A stretch of 64,000 bases of DNA from CAVWGP01 sp963754645 (lineage in GTDB: Bacteria; Pseudomonadota; Alphaproteobacteria; Bin65): the NCBI GenBank assembly GCA_963754645.1, contig CAVWGP010000004.1, forward strand, positions 992,001 to 1,056,000, given 5' to 3'. The notes beneath the pieces are model-generated. The model searched no databases, was not told the origin of the DNA, and saw only the letters and a list, made by a program, of their open reading frames with translations. The stretch's first letter is position 1. The number at the start of each line of letters is the position of its first letter. This document shows, in pieces, positions 52,949 through 62,156 of the stretch. Position numbers and translations under genes: made by a program.

Positions 52949-53058
52949 GTTGATCCGCTTTTTGCCAATTGGTCACGAATCTCCCGCCGAGGCCAGGGCG
53001 CTTGTTGGTTATCGTTTTTTGACCATGCCGCTTCGGAATTACGGCTAATTAGAGTTCA

Positions 53059-53083
53059 AATCGATTACGATTTCGTAACGATT
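53059..53083. promoter_or_regulatory. Imperfect palindrome in the divergent ABC/RTX promoter region
   Basis: AATCGATTACGA and TCGTAACGATT face each other across two bases; they match perfectly apart from one extra A. The gap 52949-53217 is AT-richer than its surroundings and must hold both divergent promoters, so this is a candidate operator. No regulator gene is adjacent. Confidence 0.4.
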
Positions 53084-53217
53084 GGCGCGCATCGGCGTCC
53101 AAATGTGCTTAAGCCAGCTTAGGACTCAAAAAAATGGACCGCATTCCAATGCTTATGTTATTTGCGGCGTGGAACTAAGCAATTCCGTGGCAATTCGGCA
53201 TTTTTGGGGAAGTGCAT

Positions 53218-56200
53218 ATGGCGACGCTCACGGGGACACCGGGCAACGACACCTTGGTCGGCTCGGCGACTGGCGACACGTTCGATGGCGGCGCCGGCAA
53301 TGACATGTTGCAAGGCGGAGTGGGGGGCGATGTCTACAAGTTCGGCGTCGGCTACGGCTACGACCTCGTCATTGACACGGCCGCCGGTAACCCAAATGCG
53401 GTGATCGACGCGATAGAATTTTTGCCGGGAATTACCCCGGCCGATGTACGTTTCGTCCGCGTGAACAACAATCTGGTCATCGAGATCATAAGCTCGGGCG
53501 ATCAGCTGACGATCGAAGGCCAATTCTACGGCACGTCGGCGACGGTATTCAACCGTATCGAGGAATTTCGCTTTTCCGACGGAACGATTCTGGACGAAGC
53601 CGACATCCGCCAGGGGTTGACCGCCAGCACATCGGGCGACGATTACATTTTTGCCTTCGATACGGGCGAGACTTTGGATGGCGGCGCGGGAAACGACCGG
53701 CTTGAAGGTTACGGCGGCGACGATATCTACGTGTTCGACCGCGGCTACGGTCAAGACACGGTTCGCGACGATGAGACGGCGAGCGGGGACATCGATGTGG
53801 TCGCATTCGGTCCCGGTATCGTCCCCGGCGACCTGGTCTATTCGGTCGAAGGCACGAATCTGGTGATCCAGGTTGTCGGCACATCGGATCGCTTGGTGAT
53901 CGAGAACAATTTCGGCGACGATGGCTTCGGCAATCGGACCAGCCGGATCGAGGAATTCCAGTTCGCGAACGAGACAGTTCTCACCGACGCCGACATCCGC
54001 GCCATCTTGCTGACCGGTACTAATGGCGATGACACCTTGGTGGGTTTTGTCGATAGCGACGTGGTCACTGCCAACGGCGGAAACGACACGATCGGCGGCG
54101 GTCAAGGCGACAACTCGATCGATGGCGGTGCAGGGACCGATGTTTCGGTCTATTCGGGGCTGCCAAGCGATTACAGCATTGTTTACAATGCGAATGGGAC
54201 GGTGACCGTCACGGACCTGCGCGGTCCCGGCTTCGACGGCACGGATACTCTTACCGGCGTCGAGCAACTGCGCTTTTCCGATAACTCGGTGATAAGCCTG
54301 GTCGGCAACGATCCGCCGCAGGCCAACGCCGACAGCTACAGCGCGAGCGAAGATACTCCGCTGATCGTTCCGGTGGCGAGCGGGCTTCTTGGCAACGATA
54401 CCGATGCCAATTCGAATCCCCTAACCGTCACGGGCTTTACCAATCCCACGAACGGAACAGTCTCGGTCAATGTCGATGGCAGTTTCTCTTATACCGCCGC
54501 GCCGAATTACAGCGGGCCCGACAGCTTCACTTATACGGTGAGCGACGGAATGGGCGGCACGTCGACGGCGACGGTGACGATCAATGTCGCCCCGGTCAAC
54601 GACGCCCCAGTAGCAGCGCCGAATTCCTTTTCGACCAACGAAGACGCGCCGCTGACGTTCACGACGGCGAGCCTGCTCGCCGGCGATTCGGATCTTGAGG
54701 GCGATACGATCACCGTCACGGGCGTCGGTCAGCCGAGCCATGGCAGCGTGACCGCCAATGCCGACGGCACATTCACGTATGCGCCCGCGGCCAATTACAA
54801 CGGCGGTGACTCGTTCACCTACACGGTGAGCGACGGCAATGGCGGCACGGCGACGGCCACGGTCAGCATCAATGTCGCCGCCGTCAACGACGCGCCGGTT
54901 GCGGTGGCGAATTCCTTTTCGACCAACGAAGACGCGCCGCTGACCATCACGGCAGCGAGCCTGCTCGCCGGCGATACGGACCCCGACGGCAATACGCTCA
55001 CGGTTTCGGGCGTCGGCCAGCCGAGCCATGGCAGCGTGACCGCCAATGCCGACGGCACCTTCACCTACACACCCACCGCCAATTACAACGGCGCCAACTC
55101 GTTCAGCTACACGGTCAGCGACGGCAATGGCGGCACGGCGACGGCGACCGTCAATGTCAATGTCGCCTCGGTCAACGACGCGCCGGTTGCGGCGGCGAAT
55201 TCCTTTTCGACCAACGAAGACGCGCCGCTGACCATCACGGCGGCGAGCCTGCTCGCCGGCGATACGGACCTCGACGGCGATACGCTCGCGGTTTCGGGCG
55301 TCGGCCAGCCGAGCCATGGCAGCGTGACCGCCAATGCCGACGGCACCTTCACCTACACGCCCACCGCCAATTACAACGGCGCCGACTCGTTCAGCTACAC
55401 GGTCAGCGACGGCAATGGCGGCACGGCGACGGCGACCGTCAATGTCAATGTCGCCTCGGTCAACGACGCGCCGGTTGCGGCGGCGAATTCCTTTTCGACC
55501 AACGAAGACGCGCCGCTGACCATCACGGCGGCGAGCCTGCTCGCCGGCGATACGGACCTCGACGGCGATACGCTCACGGTTTCGGGCGTCGGCCAGCCGA
55601 GCCATGGCAGCGTGACCGCCAATGCCGACGGCACCTTCACCTACACACCCACCGCCAATTACAACGGCGCCAACTCGTTCAGCTACACGGTCAGCGACGG
55701 CAATGGCGGCACGGCGACGGCGACCGTCAATATCAATGTCGCCTCGGTCAACGACGCGCCGGTTGCGGCGGCGAATTCCTTTTCGACCAACGAAGACGCG
55801 CCGCTGACGATCACGGCCGCGAGCCTGCTCGCCGGCGATTCGGACCTCGACGGCGATACGCTCACGGTTTCGGGCGTCGGCCAGCCGAGCCATGGCAGCG
55901 TGACCGCCAATGCCGACGGCACCTTCACCTACACACCCACCGCCAATTACAACGGCGCCAACTCGTTCAGCTACACGGTCAGCGACGGCAGAGGCGGCAC
56001 GGCGACGGCGACCGTCAATGTCAATGTCGCCTCGGTCAACGACGCGCCGGTTGCGGGCGCCGATCAAGTCACCACCGCTGCCAATACCGCAGTGTCGTTT
56101 TCGACGGCGAGCTTGCTTGCGAACGATAGCGACTTGGACGGCGGTGTTTTGAGCGTGAGCGGCATCGGCCAACCGGCGCATGGTTCGCTCGTGGCGAATG

Positions 56201-57166
56201 CAAACGGCACCTACACCTACACGCCCACCACGAATTATAGCGGCAGCGATGCCTTTACCTATACGGTGAGCGACGGTCTTGGCGGAACCGCAACGGCAAC
56301 GGTGAATATCAACGTCGTTGGCAGCGCGCCGCCGCCGACTGTGCCGAAGACGATCAACGGCACCGGACACGCCGACTTCATCGAACGTCAGCCGCAATTC
56401 GGGCGAATACATCATATTCGCAAACGGCGGCAACGATTGGGTCCGGGGCAGCAACCAAAAAGATGCGATCGACGGCGGCTCGGGCCACGATTATTTGCGG
56501 GGGGGCGGCGGCGGCGATATCATTCTGGGCGGCGCGGGCAACGACGTTGTTCGAGGCGACGCCGGAAATGATACACTCTATGGTGGTATCGGAAACGATC
56601 ATTTGCGGGGCGGCGAAGGCGACGATGTGGTTCACGGCGAATCCGGAAACGACGAGCTTTACGGCGGCCGCGGCGCCGATTTGCTCAACGGCGGCTCGGG
56701 CGAAGACAAGATTTTCGGCGGCGACGGCAACGATCTTCTTTCGGGTGGAACCGGCAACGACGAGCTCGAGGGCGGCTCGGGCAAAGATCGCTACGTGTTC
56801 GGGCGCGGCGACGGGCGGGACGTAATCGACAATCGCGGCCACGGGAGCGACGGCGACGTGCTGGCTTTCGGCGCCAATATCGATTACGACCAGCTGTGGT
56901 TCACGAAAAACGGCAACGACCTGGTGATCAGCGTCGTCGGCACCAAGGACAAGGTCACGGTCGACGATTGGTTCACATCGAGCAGGAACCACATCGACAA
57001 GATCGAGGCCGGCGGCTACGTGCTCGACGACAGCGACGTGGCGCGCCTGGTGCAGGCCATGTCGATGTTCCGCGCGCCCTCGGGCAGCGCCATGGACCTG
57101 TCGCCGCAAGTGCTCTCGGCCTTGCAGCCGACCCTGGCCGCGGCCTGGGATCCGAAGCCGGTTTAA
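53218..57166 (+). CDS. RTX adhesin with tandem-95/cadherin-like repeats, one-base frameshift
   Basis: Large secreted calcium-binding protein, about 1315 residues when joined. The N-terminal third has scattered RTX-like units (GGAGNDMLQGG; GGAGNDRLEGYGGDD). Next come seven cadherin-like domains of 96 residues (NDAPVAAANSFSTNEDAPLT; ANYNGANSFSYTVSDGNGGT). The C-terminus has a dense RTX nonapeptide block (GGAGNDVVRGDAGNDTLYGG and similar) and a final non-repetitive segment expected to carry the type I secretion signal. The frame breaks between HADFI and VSRNSGEYIIFANGGND. One extra A at 56394-56395 explains it. Without the join the protein would lack its RTX block and export signal. ATG 53218 has GGGGA six bases upstream. 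Divergent ABC/HlyD genes should export it. Confidence 0.88.
54307..56322. repeat. Array of seven 288-bp tandem repeats
   Basis: Units begin near 54307, 54595, 54883, 55171, 55459, 55747 and 56035, exactly 288 bp (96 codons) apart. The four units 54883-56034 are almost identical in DNA sequence, differing at only a handful of positions each, whereas the first two and the last are diverged. This is recent amplification or gene conversion inside an adhesin, and a likely site of length variation and assembly collapse. Confidence 0.92.
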
Positions 57167-57191
57167 ACCGGCGCCATCGAGTTCACGGCTG

Positions 57192-57227
57192 AAACCGGCC
57201 GCGTCGCGCGACGCGGCCGGTTTTTCT
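57192..57227 (+). terminator. Rho-independent terminator of the RTX gene
   Basis: AAACCGGCCGCGTCG and CGACGCGGCCGGTTT form a fifteen-pair stem with a tiny loop, directly followed by TTCTTT, 25 bp after the RTX stop codon. Confidence 0.85.
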
Positions 57228-57305
57228 TTGCGCTTGCGCGCGAGCGGCGATGGCGCGAACTTGGCCGCGCCGCGGCCCGCGCGGCGAGGAGAGGGGAGTT
57301 TGCCG

Positions 57306-58823
57306 ATGAAGCTCGTCATCGCCATGATGAAGCACGAGACCAATACGTTTTCGCCGCTGCCGACGCCGCTCGCCGCCTTCAGCCACACCGGCGACGGCCC
57401 GGTCTACGGACAGGCCATCGCCGCGGTCTATGGCGGCACCAACAACGCGATCGCCGCCTTTCTCGATTTCGCGAAAGCGCAAAACGCCACGGCGGTGACG
57501 CCCATTGCCGCCGCCGCCGTTCCCAGCGGCCCGGTATCCGCCGACGCCTTCGAGCACATCGCCGGCGCCATCGTCGATGCGGCGCGCGGCGCGGCCGATG
57601 CGATCCTGCTCGACCTGCACGGCGCCATGGTGGTCGAAGGCTTCGACGACGGCGAGGGCGAGCTGCTGCGCCGCATCCGCGCCGTCGCGCCCGAAATCCC
57701 GATCGGCGTCGCGCTCGATTTCCACACCAATCTTTCGGCCGCGATGGTCGAGAACGCGACCGTCATCTGCGGCTACCGCACCTATCCGCATATCAACGTC
57801 TACGACACCGGCGCCCGTGTCGCCCGCACCATCGGGCGCGTGCTGAAGGGCGAGATCGCGCCGGTCATGGCTTGGGGCAAGCGGCCGATCCTGTCGCACA
57901 CGCTGCGCCATTCGCCGTCGCGCGAGCCGATGCGCAGCATCATGGACAAGGCGAACGCGGCCGAGGATTCCGGCGAGGTGCTCAACGCCACCGTCTTCGG
58001 CGCCTTCGCGCTCGCCGACATCGCGCTCGCCGGCATGACGGCCGTCGTCGTTGTTGATGGGGCCGCCGGTGGCGGCGGGACCGACGGCGCCAAGGCCAAG
58101 GCGCAAGCCCTCGTCGACAAATTGCTCGACGAAGCCTGGGAGAAGCGCGCCGGTTTCATCTACAAGGGCGAGCCCATGGCGGCGACGATCGCCAAGGCCA
58201 AGGCGCTCGCCGATGGTCCGATTATTCTCGCCGATCACAGCGACAATTGCTTTTCCGGCGGCACGCAGGACGTGATGGCCGTGCTCGCCGAATGCATGCG
58301 CCAGGGCCTGAGCGATCTCGTCGCCGGGCCGTTCCGCGATCCGGCCGTCGTCGCCGAATTGATCGCGGCCGGCGTCGGCGCCCAGGTCACGGTCGAGCTC
58401 GGCGGCAAAACCGACATGCCGTCGCTCGGCCTCAAGGGCAAGCCGCTGCGCGTCTCGGGCACCGTGCGCTGCATCACCGACGGCGTCTGGACGATCACGG
58501 CGCCGATGATGACCGGCATGCGCATGTCGATCGGCCGCACCGCCGTCATCGACACCGGCGCGATGCAGATCATGGTCAGCGAGCGCCCGGTCGATCCGTT
58601 CGATGTCGGCAACTACACCCATGCCGGCATCGATCCCACGAAGAAAAAATACATCCTGCTCAAATCGCGCCAGCATTTCCGCGCCGGCCTGGAGCCGATC
58701 GCCAAGCACATCCTCGAAGTCGACGGGCCCGGCGTCACCACCTCGGATTACAGCCTGCTGAAATTCGTCAAGACGCCAAGGCCGATCTATCCGCTCGATC
58801 CGGCGATGGAATATCGGCGATAG
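57306..58823 (+). CDS. M81 family metallopeptidase (MlrC/microcystinase C-like)
   Basis: A 505-residue protein of the M81 family, whose founding member MlrC cleaves linearised microcystin; most members act on unknown peptides. The N-terminus MKLVIAMMKHETNTFSPLPT holds the first metal residues (HETNTF), and LLDLHGAMVVEGFDDGEGEL and VALDFHTNLSAAMVENATVI carry further conserved Asp and His. The C-terminal DUF1485-like half has IILADHSDNCFSGGTQDVMA and ELGGKTDMPSLGLKG. ATG 57306 has GGGGAG upstream. It stands alone. Confidence 0.85.
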   Translation: MKLVIAMMKHETNTFSPLPTPLAAFSHTGDGPVYGQAIAAVYGGTNNAIAAFLDFAKAQNATAVTPIAAAAVPSGPVSADAFEHIAGAIVDAARGAADAILLDLHGAMVVEGFDDGEGELLRRIRAVAPEIPIGVALDFHTNLSAAMVENATVICGYRTYPHINVYDTGARVARTIGRVLKGEIAPVMAWGKRPILSHTLRHSPSREPMRSIMDKANAAEDSGEVLNATVFGAFALADIALAGMTAVVVVDGAAGGGGTDGAKAKAQALVDKLLDEAWEKRAGFIYKGEPMAATIAKAKALADGPIILADHSDNCFSGGTQDVMAVLAECMRQGLSDLVAGPFRDPAVVAELIAAGVGAQVTVELGGKTDMPSLGLKGKPLRVSGTVRCITDGVWTITAPMMTGMRMSIGRTAVIDTGAMQIMVSERPVDPFDVGNYTHAGIDPTKKKYILLKSRQHFRAGLEPIAKHILEVDGPGVTTSDYSLLKFVKTPRPIYPLDPAMEYRR

Positions 58824-59447
58824 CACGAAACCCTCGCCCCTTGCGGGAGAGGGTGCGGGCCGAAGGCCCGCGGGTGAGGGGTCGGCCGCGCCGGGCGGAG
58901 TCGGGCCGGCGAGGCCGTCCCGTCGCCGCCACGCCATCCACAATGACACTGTCACCCCGGCCCCGAGCCGGGACATTGCGGCGGCTAATAAACTGCGCTC
59001 CTGCCCGGCCTTTGCCGCCGAAGGCCGCCAAGTTTTGGTGTTGGGAATTGGCGGCCTTCGGCAATTTCGCGCTTTGTACAAGCCGTAGCGGCGCTCGATC
59101 GCGGTTAGCCTGGATATTGGGGCTGTGTTCGCCACGAAACGTCGATTTCCCTCGAAGGCCGCCAAATTTTCGGCTTGCCCGTTGGCGGCCTTCGGCGCCG
59201 GCGACCATTGCCGGCCGGCCTCGAGGGCGGGCCGGAGACCCACCCCTACGCCGCGAGCAACGGACATTCAAGGCGACGACGCCAGTTTTGACCGAACCGA
59301 TCATCCAGGTTTGGTATCGGTCGCGGCGTGGCCCGGCCTTGCCGCCGCCCGGCGCCTATGCCACATAGTCCGTCACGGCGGCGCCCGCAAAGAAGCGGCG
59401 CCCGCCGCCGGCTCGCCGGCCCCCTGAGGGCCGCCGGGCCACCCGAC
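58824..59447. other. Intergenic repeat-rich spacer before tRNA-Pro
   Basis: No gene is supported in about 620 bp. It holds a patchwork of palindromes: CCCTCGCCCC/GGGAGAGGG and the perfect GCGGGCC-GAA-GGCCCGC at 58855-58871 just after the M81 gene, which may terminate it. Two copies of a 13-14 bp stem element lie at 59018-59194, and a partial relative of the 32341 palindrome at about 59222-59250. Confidence 0.7.
59018..59194. repeat. Two tandem palindromic elements with the same stem
   Basis: CCGAAGGCCGCCAA (59018-59031) pairs perfectly with TTGGCGGCCTTCGG (59048-59061). CGAAGGCCGCCAA (59153-59165) pairs with TTGGCGGCCTTCG (59182-59194). Both loops are 16 nt but differ in sequence, and the copies are 135 bp apart. 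This looks like a REP-type repeated element. Confidence 0.8.
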
Positions 59448-59525
59448 CGGAGCGTGGCGCAGTCTGGTAGCGCACTAGCATGGGGTGCTAGGGGTCGTGG
59501 GTTCGAGTTCCCACCGCTCCGACCA
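59448..59525 (+). tRNA. tRNA-Pro (GGG)
   Basis: Acceptor CGGAGCG pairs with CGCTCCG; the D-arm is GCGCAGTCTGGTAGCGC. The anticodon stem CTAGC/GCTAG encloses ATGGGGT with GGG at 59482-59484, and the T-arm is GTGGGTTCGAGTTCCCAC. The discriminator is A with encoded CCA. Confidence 0.96.
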
Positions 59526-59545
59526 AATTTGCAATGAATGAGCGA

Positions 59546-59571
59546 AGGGCCCGGTCAGAGATCGGGCCTTT
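59546..59571 (+). terminator. Terminator candidate after tRNA-Pro
   Basis: GGGCCCGGTC and GATCGGGCC form a short stem with one bulge around AGA, followed by TTTC, twenty bases after the tRNA. Confidence 0.5.
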
Positions 59572-59699
59572 CGGCATTTCGCGCAGGCGGCCGAGTTCTT
59601 GAGATGTTATAGCCAGCCCGTATTTCTGACATGAGGTAGTCGCGAGGCGGCCGTTCTAGATCCTAGTCTCGGAGTAATTGAATGGCCTCTCCAATACCG

Positions 59700-60095
59700 T
59701 CAAGGAACAACACGTCTCTTAACCGATAGCCGCCTTACCGTCTGCCACTCCCCGTCTTTCTGCCTCGCCTGAAACTCTATCGCACCCTCGCCATATAATA
59801 CCATCCCGATTCGATTGATCGGCAGGGCGTCGGCGAAGGGAGGTTCGCCCGAAACGATTTCGATATGGCCGTTCGCGCCGTATACGCGCTGGCCGTTTAC
59901 CAGCGCTTGAAACTCCAGCTCGAGCGATTGTTTCTCCTGGGCTTCGAACGGGAGGAATGCCGCGAGCCCCAAGGCAATGGGGAATTCGAGAACCAGGATT
60001 TCGGCGGCATAGGCTCCAATAATCAGGAACTTCCCGTTGTCTTCGCGCCGGATTTCGTCGCAGATAACCGCGAATTTGAATGATATCGGGCTCAT
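59700..60095 (-). CDS. DUF6941-like protein, third gene of the HTH module
   Basis: A 131-residue protein: FAVICDEIRREDNGKFLIIG then AYAAEILVLEFPIALGLAAF, followed by LELEFQALVNGQRVYGANGH and INRIGMVLYGEGAIEFQARQ. This looks like an all-beta domain of the DUF6941 type, whose members appear in many mobile or accessory loci (from memory; a profile search is needed). Its ATG overlaps the stop of the HTH gene by four bases. Base composition is less GC-rich than neighbours. Function unknown. Confidence 0.7.
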   Translation of the reverse strand: MSPISFKFAVICDEIRREDNGKFLIIGAYAAEILVLEFPIALGLAAFLPFEAQEKQSLELEFQALVNGQRVYGANGHIEIVSGEPPFADALPINRIGMVLYGEGAIEFQARQKDGEWQTVRRLSVKRRVVP

Positions 60096-60568
60096 CGCGG
60101 CGCCGCGACCGCTTTGATGCGGAGCGATGGGTTGATCGATGTTCCGAAATCCGACGCGGCGCCATTGGCGAAGGAGGACTTAGTTACCGAAATTGAAGCC
60201 ACGCCCTGCGCCGGCCTATCGATCCAATCCGGCCCGTCGTAATTGCGCTTGGCCCGGTTCGCGAGCGGGAGCGCCAAAATCGCCGGCTCCGCGGCCATGA
60301 TCCCAAGAAACAGGTCGCTGACCGTGTCGAGCGTCCAGTTTCCCGGCGTTCCCAGGATCTTGCTGATTCGATCCGGGCCGACGCCGATCCTGCGGGCGAG
60401 ATCGGCCCTGGTCAATTCGCCCGAACCTTCCATTTTCAAGAATTCCCTCAAGACGAAGTCGTAGAGATGATTTCTCAGGCGCGCCTGGAAATACGCCCGC
60501 TTGCCGACCGGAATCGGCCCGCCGCCGGCGATTTCAGACAAGAAAGACGGAGTGCTCGATGTAGTCAT
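60092..60568 (-). CDS. Helix-turn-helix protein, second gene of the module
   Basis: A 158-residue protein with a central XRE-like helix-turn-helix (about 53-85): LTRADLARRIGVGPDRISKI followed by LGTPGNWTLDTVSDLFLGI, a pattern seen in antitoxin-like regulators. The N-terminal helix RNHLYDFVLREFLKMEGSG precedes it and the tail is low in structure. It begins 35 bp inside the end of the upstream gene and its stop overlaps the downstream gene by four bases, a tight three-gene unit. It may repress its own operon through the palindrome at 61060-61075; that is inference. Confidence 0.75.
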   Translation of the reverse strand: MTTSSTPSFLSEIAGGGPIPVGKRAYFQARLRNHLYDFVLREFLKMEGSGELTRADLARRIGVGPDRISKILGTPGNWTLDTVSDLFLGIMAAEPAILALPLANRAKRNYDGPDWIDRPAQGVASISVTKSSFANGAASDFGTSINPSLRIKAVAAPR

Positions 60569-61066
60569 GGACGTTGCTTCCGGAATGCGGTTGATAGGGG
60601 TGGAACAATTTTCTCCATTCGGCTTTAGATGCCCTGATGAAGTCTTGCCATTCGCGCGAATCGCGGCCGCCCAGCCGATGCTCAAGTCTGCCAGAGCAGC
60701 GCGACGAACACGTCGCGCTCTGAAAAACTTCCGAGAACGCGAATGCCGGGCGAGGGATCGCGGCTGCGGATATCCCAAACCTCATCCTCCACCGGCGCCA
60801 GCCGAGCCATGAAGGCGCTGACGCCCTTCTTCATCGGGTCCCAGCCAACGCTAATGACTTTGCCGGCGATGAACATCTCCAAGTCGGCGCGCAGCCGGCC
60901 GGCCCTGCGCTCATCGGATTGTTCCTTCCAGGGTCCGGAGACGAAATCGTGGACCTCCTGTGTGGCGAAGATTTCGCGCTCGAACGGGATCGCTTCGAAG
61001 GGCGGGCTGAACGCGGAAAAGCCGACCTTCGTAGAGCCTGTGGTTGATCTCGTCTTGTATTGACAT
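60534..61066 (-). CDS. Unrecognised protein, first gene of the HTH module, two one-base frameshifts
   Basis: This gene is not visible as one open frame. Joining three frames gives about 176 residues: MSIQDEINHRLYE, then VGFSAFSPPFEAIPFEREIF ... DEVWDIRSRDPSPGIRVLGS and FSERDVFVALLWQT, then EHRLGGRDSREWQDFIRASK ... NVHDYIEHSVFLV. The joins need one G removed at 61026-61027 and one T (of CTTG on the coding strand) at 60684-60685, the same kind of error seen elsewhere here. The middle VWDIRS...GIRVLGSFSERDVFVAL has the strand pattern of RelE/HigB-like toxins (W-L-R ... G-I-R), so a toxin-antitoxin role with the downstream HTH gene is possible but unproven. Confidence 0.6.
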
Positions 61067-61075
61067 ATAAGTCAA
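61060..61075. promoter_or_regulatory. Palindrome overlapping the module's start codon
   Basis: TTGACATATAAGTCAA is a 16-bp near-perfect palindrome (one mismatched pair) that covers the ATG of the first module gene at 61064-61066. The position suits an autoregulatory operator for the HTH protein. Confidence 0.45.
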
Positions 61076-61248
61076 TAAGCCATTTTTGCAACTCGAGCTT
61101 ACGATTTCGTTACTTAAAGGTCGATTCCGCAGCGTGGAGAGGAAATAGAGCAGCGGGCATCATTTCCAGAAAACAATATATATTTCAATATATTACGGGC
61201 GATCTGAATGACCGGCACGGCGCGCGGCACGACGCCTTTTCGCCGCCC

Positions 61249-61916
61249 TCACGCCAGCAGCGGCGCCATCCCCGGGTCGCCCTTCGCCATGGCCCGCCGG
61301 TAGGCCGGGCGGGCGCCGATGCGCTTCAGGTAGGCGAGGATGTTGGGATAGGGCGCGAGATCGAACGGCAGGAAGACGCGCATGGTCGTCAGCGAGAAAA
61401 CCATCATGATATCGGCCGCGGTAAACTCGCTGCCGGCGAAAAACTCCGCCGCGCCGAGCCGCTGCTCGACCAGGTCGAAGCTGCGGCCGAGGCGCGCTTT
61501 CGCGACCACGTGCATCGGATCGTCCTCGGCCACGTTCATGCGGCGCAGAACCATGTTGCGCAGCATGTTCGGCTGGAACGTGCCGTTGGCGAAATGGAAC
61601 CAGTAGAGGTAGTGGGCGAAATCGGCATCGCCGTATTTCAGGGCGAGGCGGCCATCGCCGTATTTGGCGAGGATGTACTCGACGATGGCGCCCAATTCGG
61701 CGAGGACCAGGTCGCCGCCTTCGGCGCCGGCATGGCGCCGGCGTCGGTGATGACCGGCGCCGAGCCGATCGGGTGCAGCGCCTTGTAATCCGGCGGCGCC
61801 AGAAACGTGACCGGATCGCGTTGGTAGCGTTTCAGCTCATAGTCGATGCCGAGCTCTTCGCAGAGCCAGACGATGCGCTCGGATTGCGATTTGCCCAAAT
61901 GATGGATGGTCAGCAT
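61249..61916 (-). CDS. Glutathione S-transferase, probable one-base deletion
   Basis: GST-family protein of about 222 residues. Frame one gives MLTIHHLGKSQSERIVWLCE (Ser in the glutathione site) and PDYKALHPIGSAPVITDAGA. Frame two gives EGGDLVLAELGAIVEYILAK, FFAGSEFTAADIMMVFSLTT (N-capping motif) and the C-terminal YRRAMAKGDPGMAPLLA. The frames differ by minus one (or plus two) near 61729-61735, inside the palindromic run GGCGCCATGCCGGCGCC on the coding strand; ATGG read as ATG fits best. This is the only deletion-type break of the set. ATG 61916 has GGGAG upstream. Confidence 0.8.
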
Positions 61917-62156
61917 TTTGCATTCTCCCGGCTGCGACGCGACGCGAATATATTCGGTCGGAGCGTACTGCCAATCGGGGGAACATCGAACCCGTGATGG
62001 ACGATGAATTTGAACAGGAGACGGGAGACGGGGAGGAGGGTCATGGCGCGCGACGCGCGCACAAAGAAACAACCCCGCGTCCCTGTAGCCGTTGCCGGTG
62101 GCGCGGAATCAGGCGAGGATGCCGGCGGCGGAAAACGATCGAACGGGAGAGTTGCG

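Noticed and set aside
54421..56454. A long antisense frame with repeats opposite the RTX adhesin
   Set aside because: Its repeat pattern simply mirrors the 288-bp repeats; composition is not protein-like.
59448..61250. Integrative element at tRNA-Pro
   Set aside because: No integrase and no duplicated tRNA 3' end were found downstream, so only a small accessory block can be claimed.
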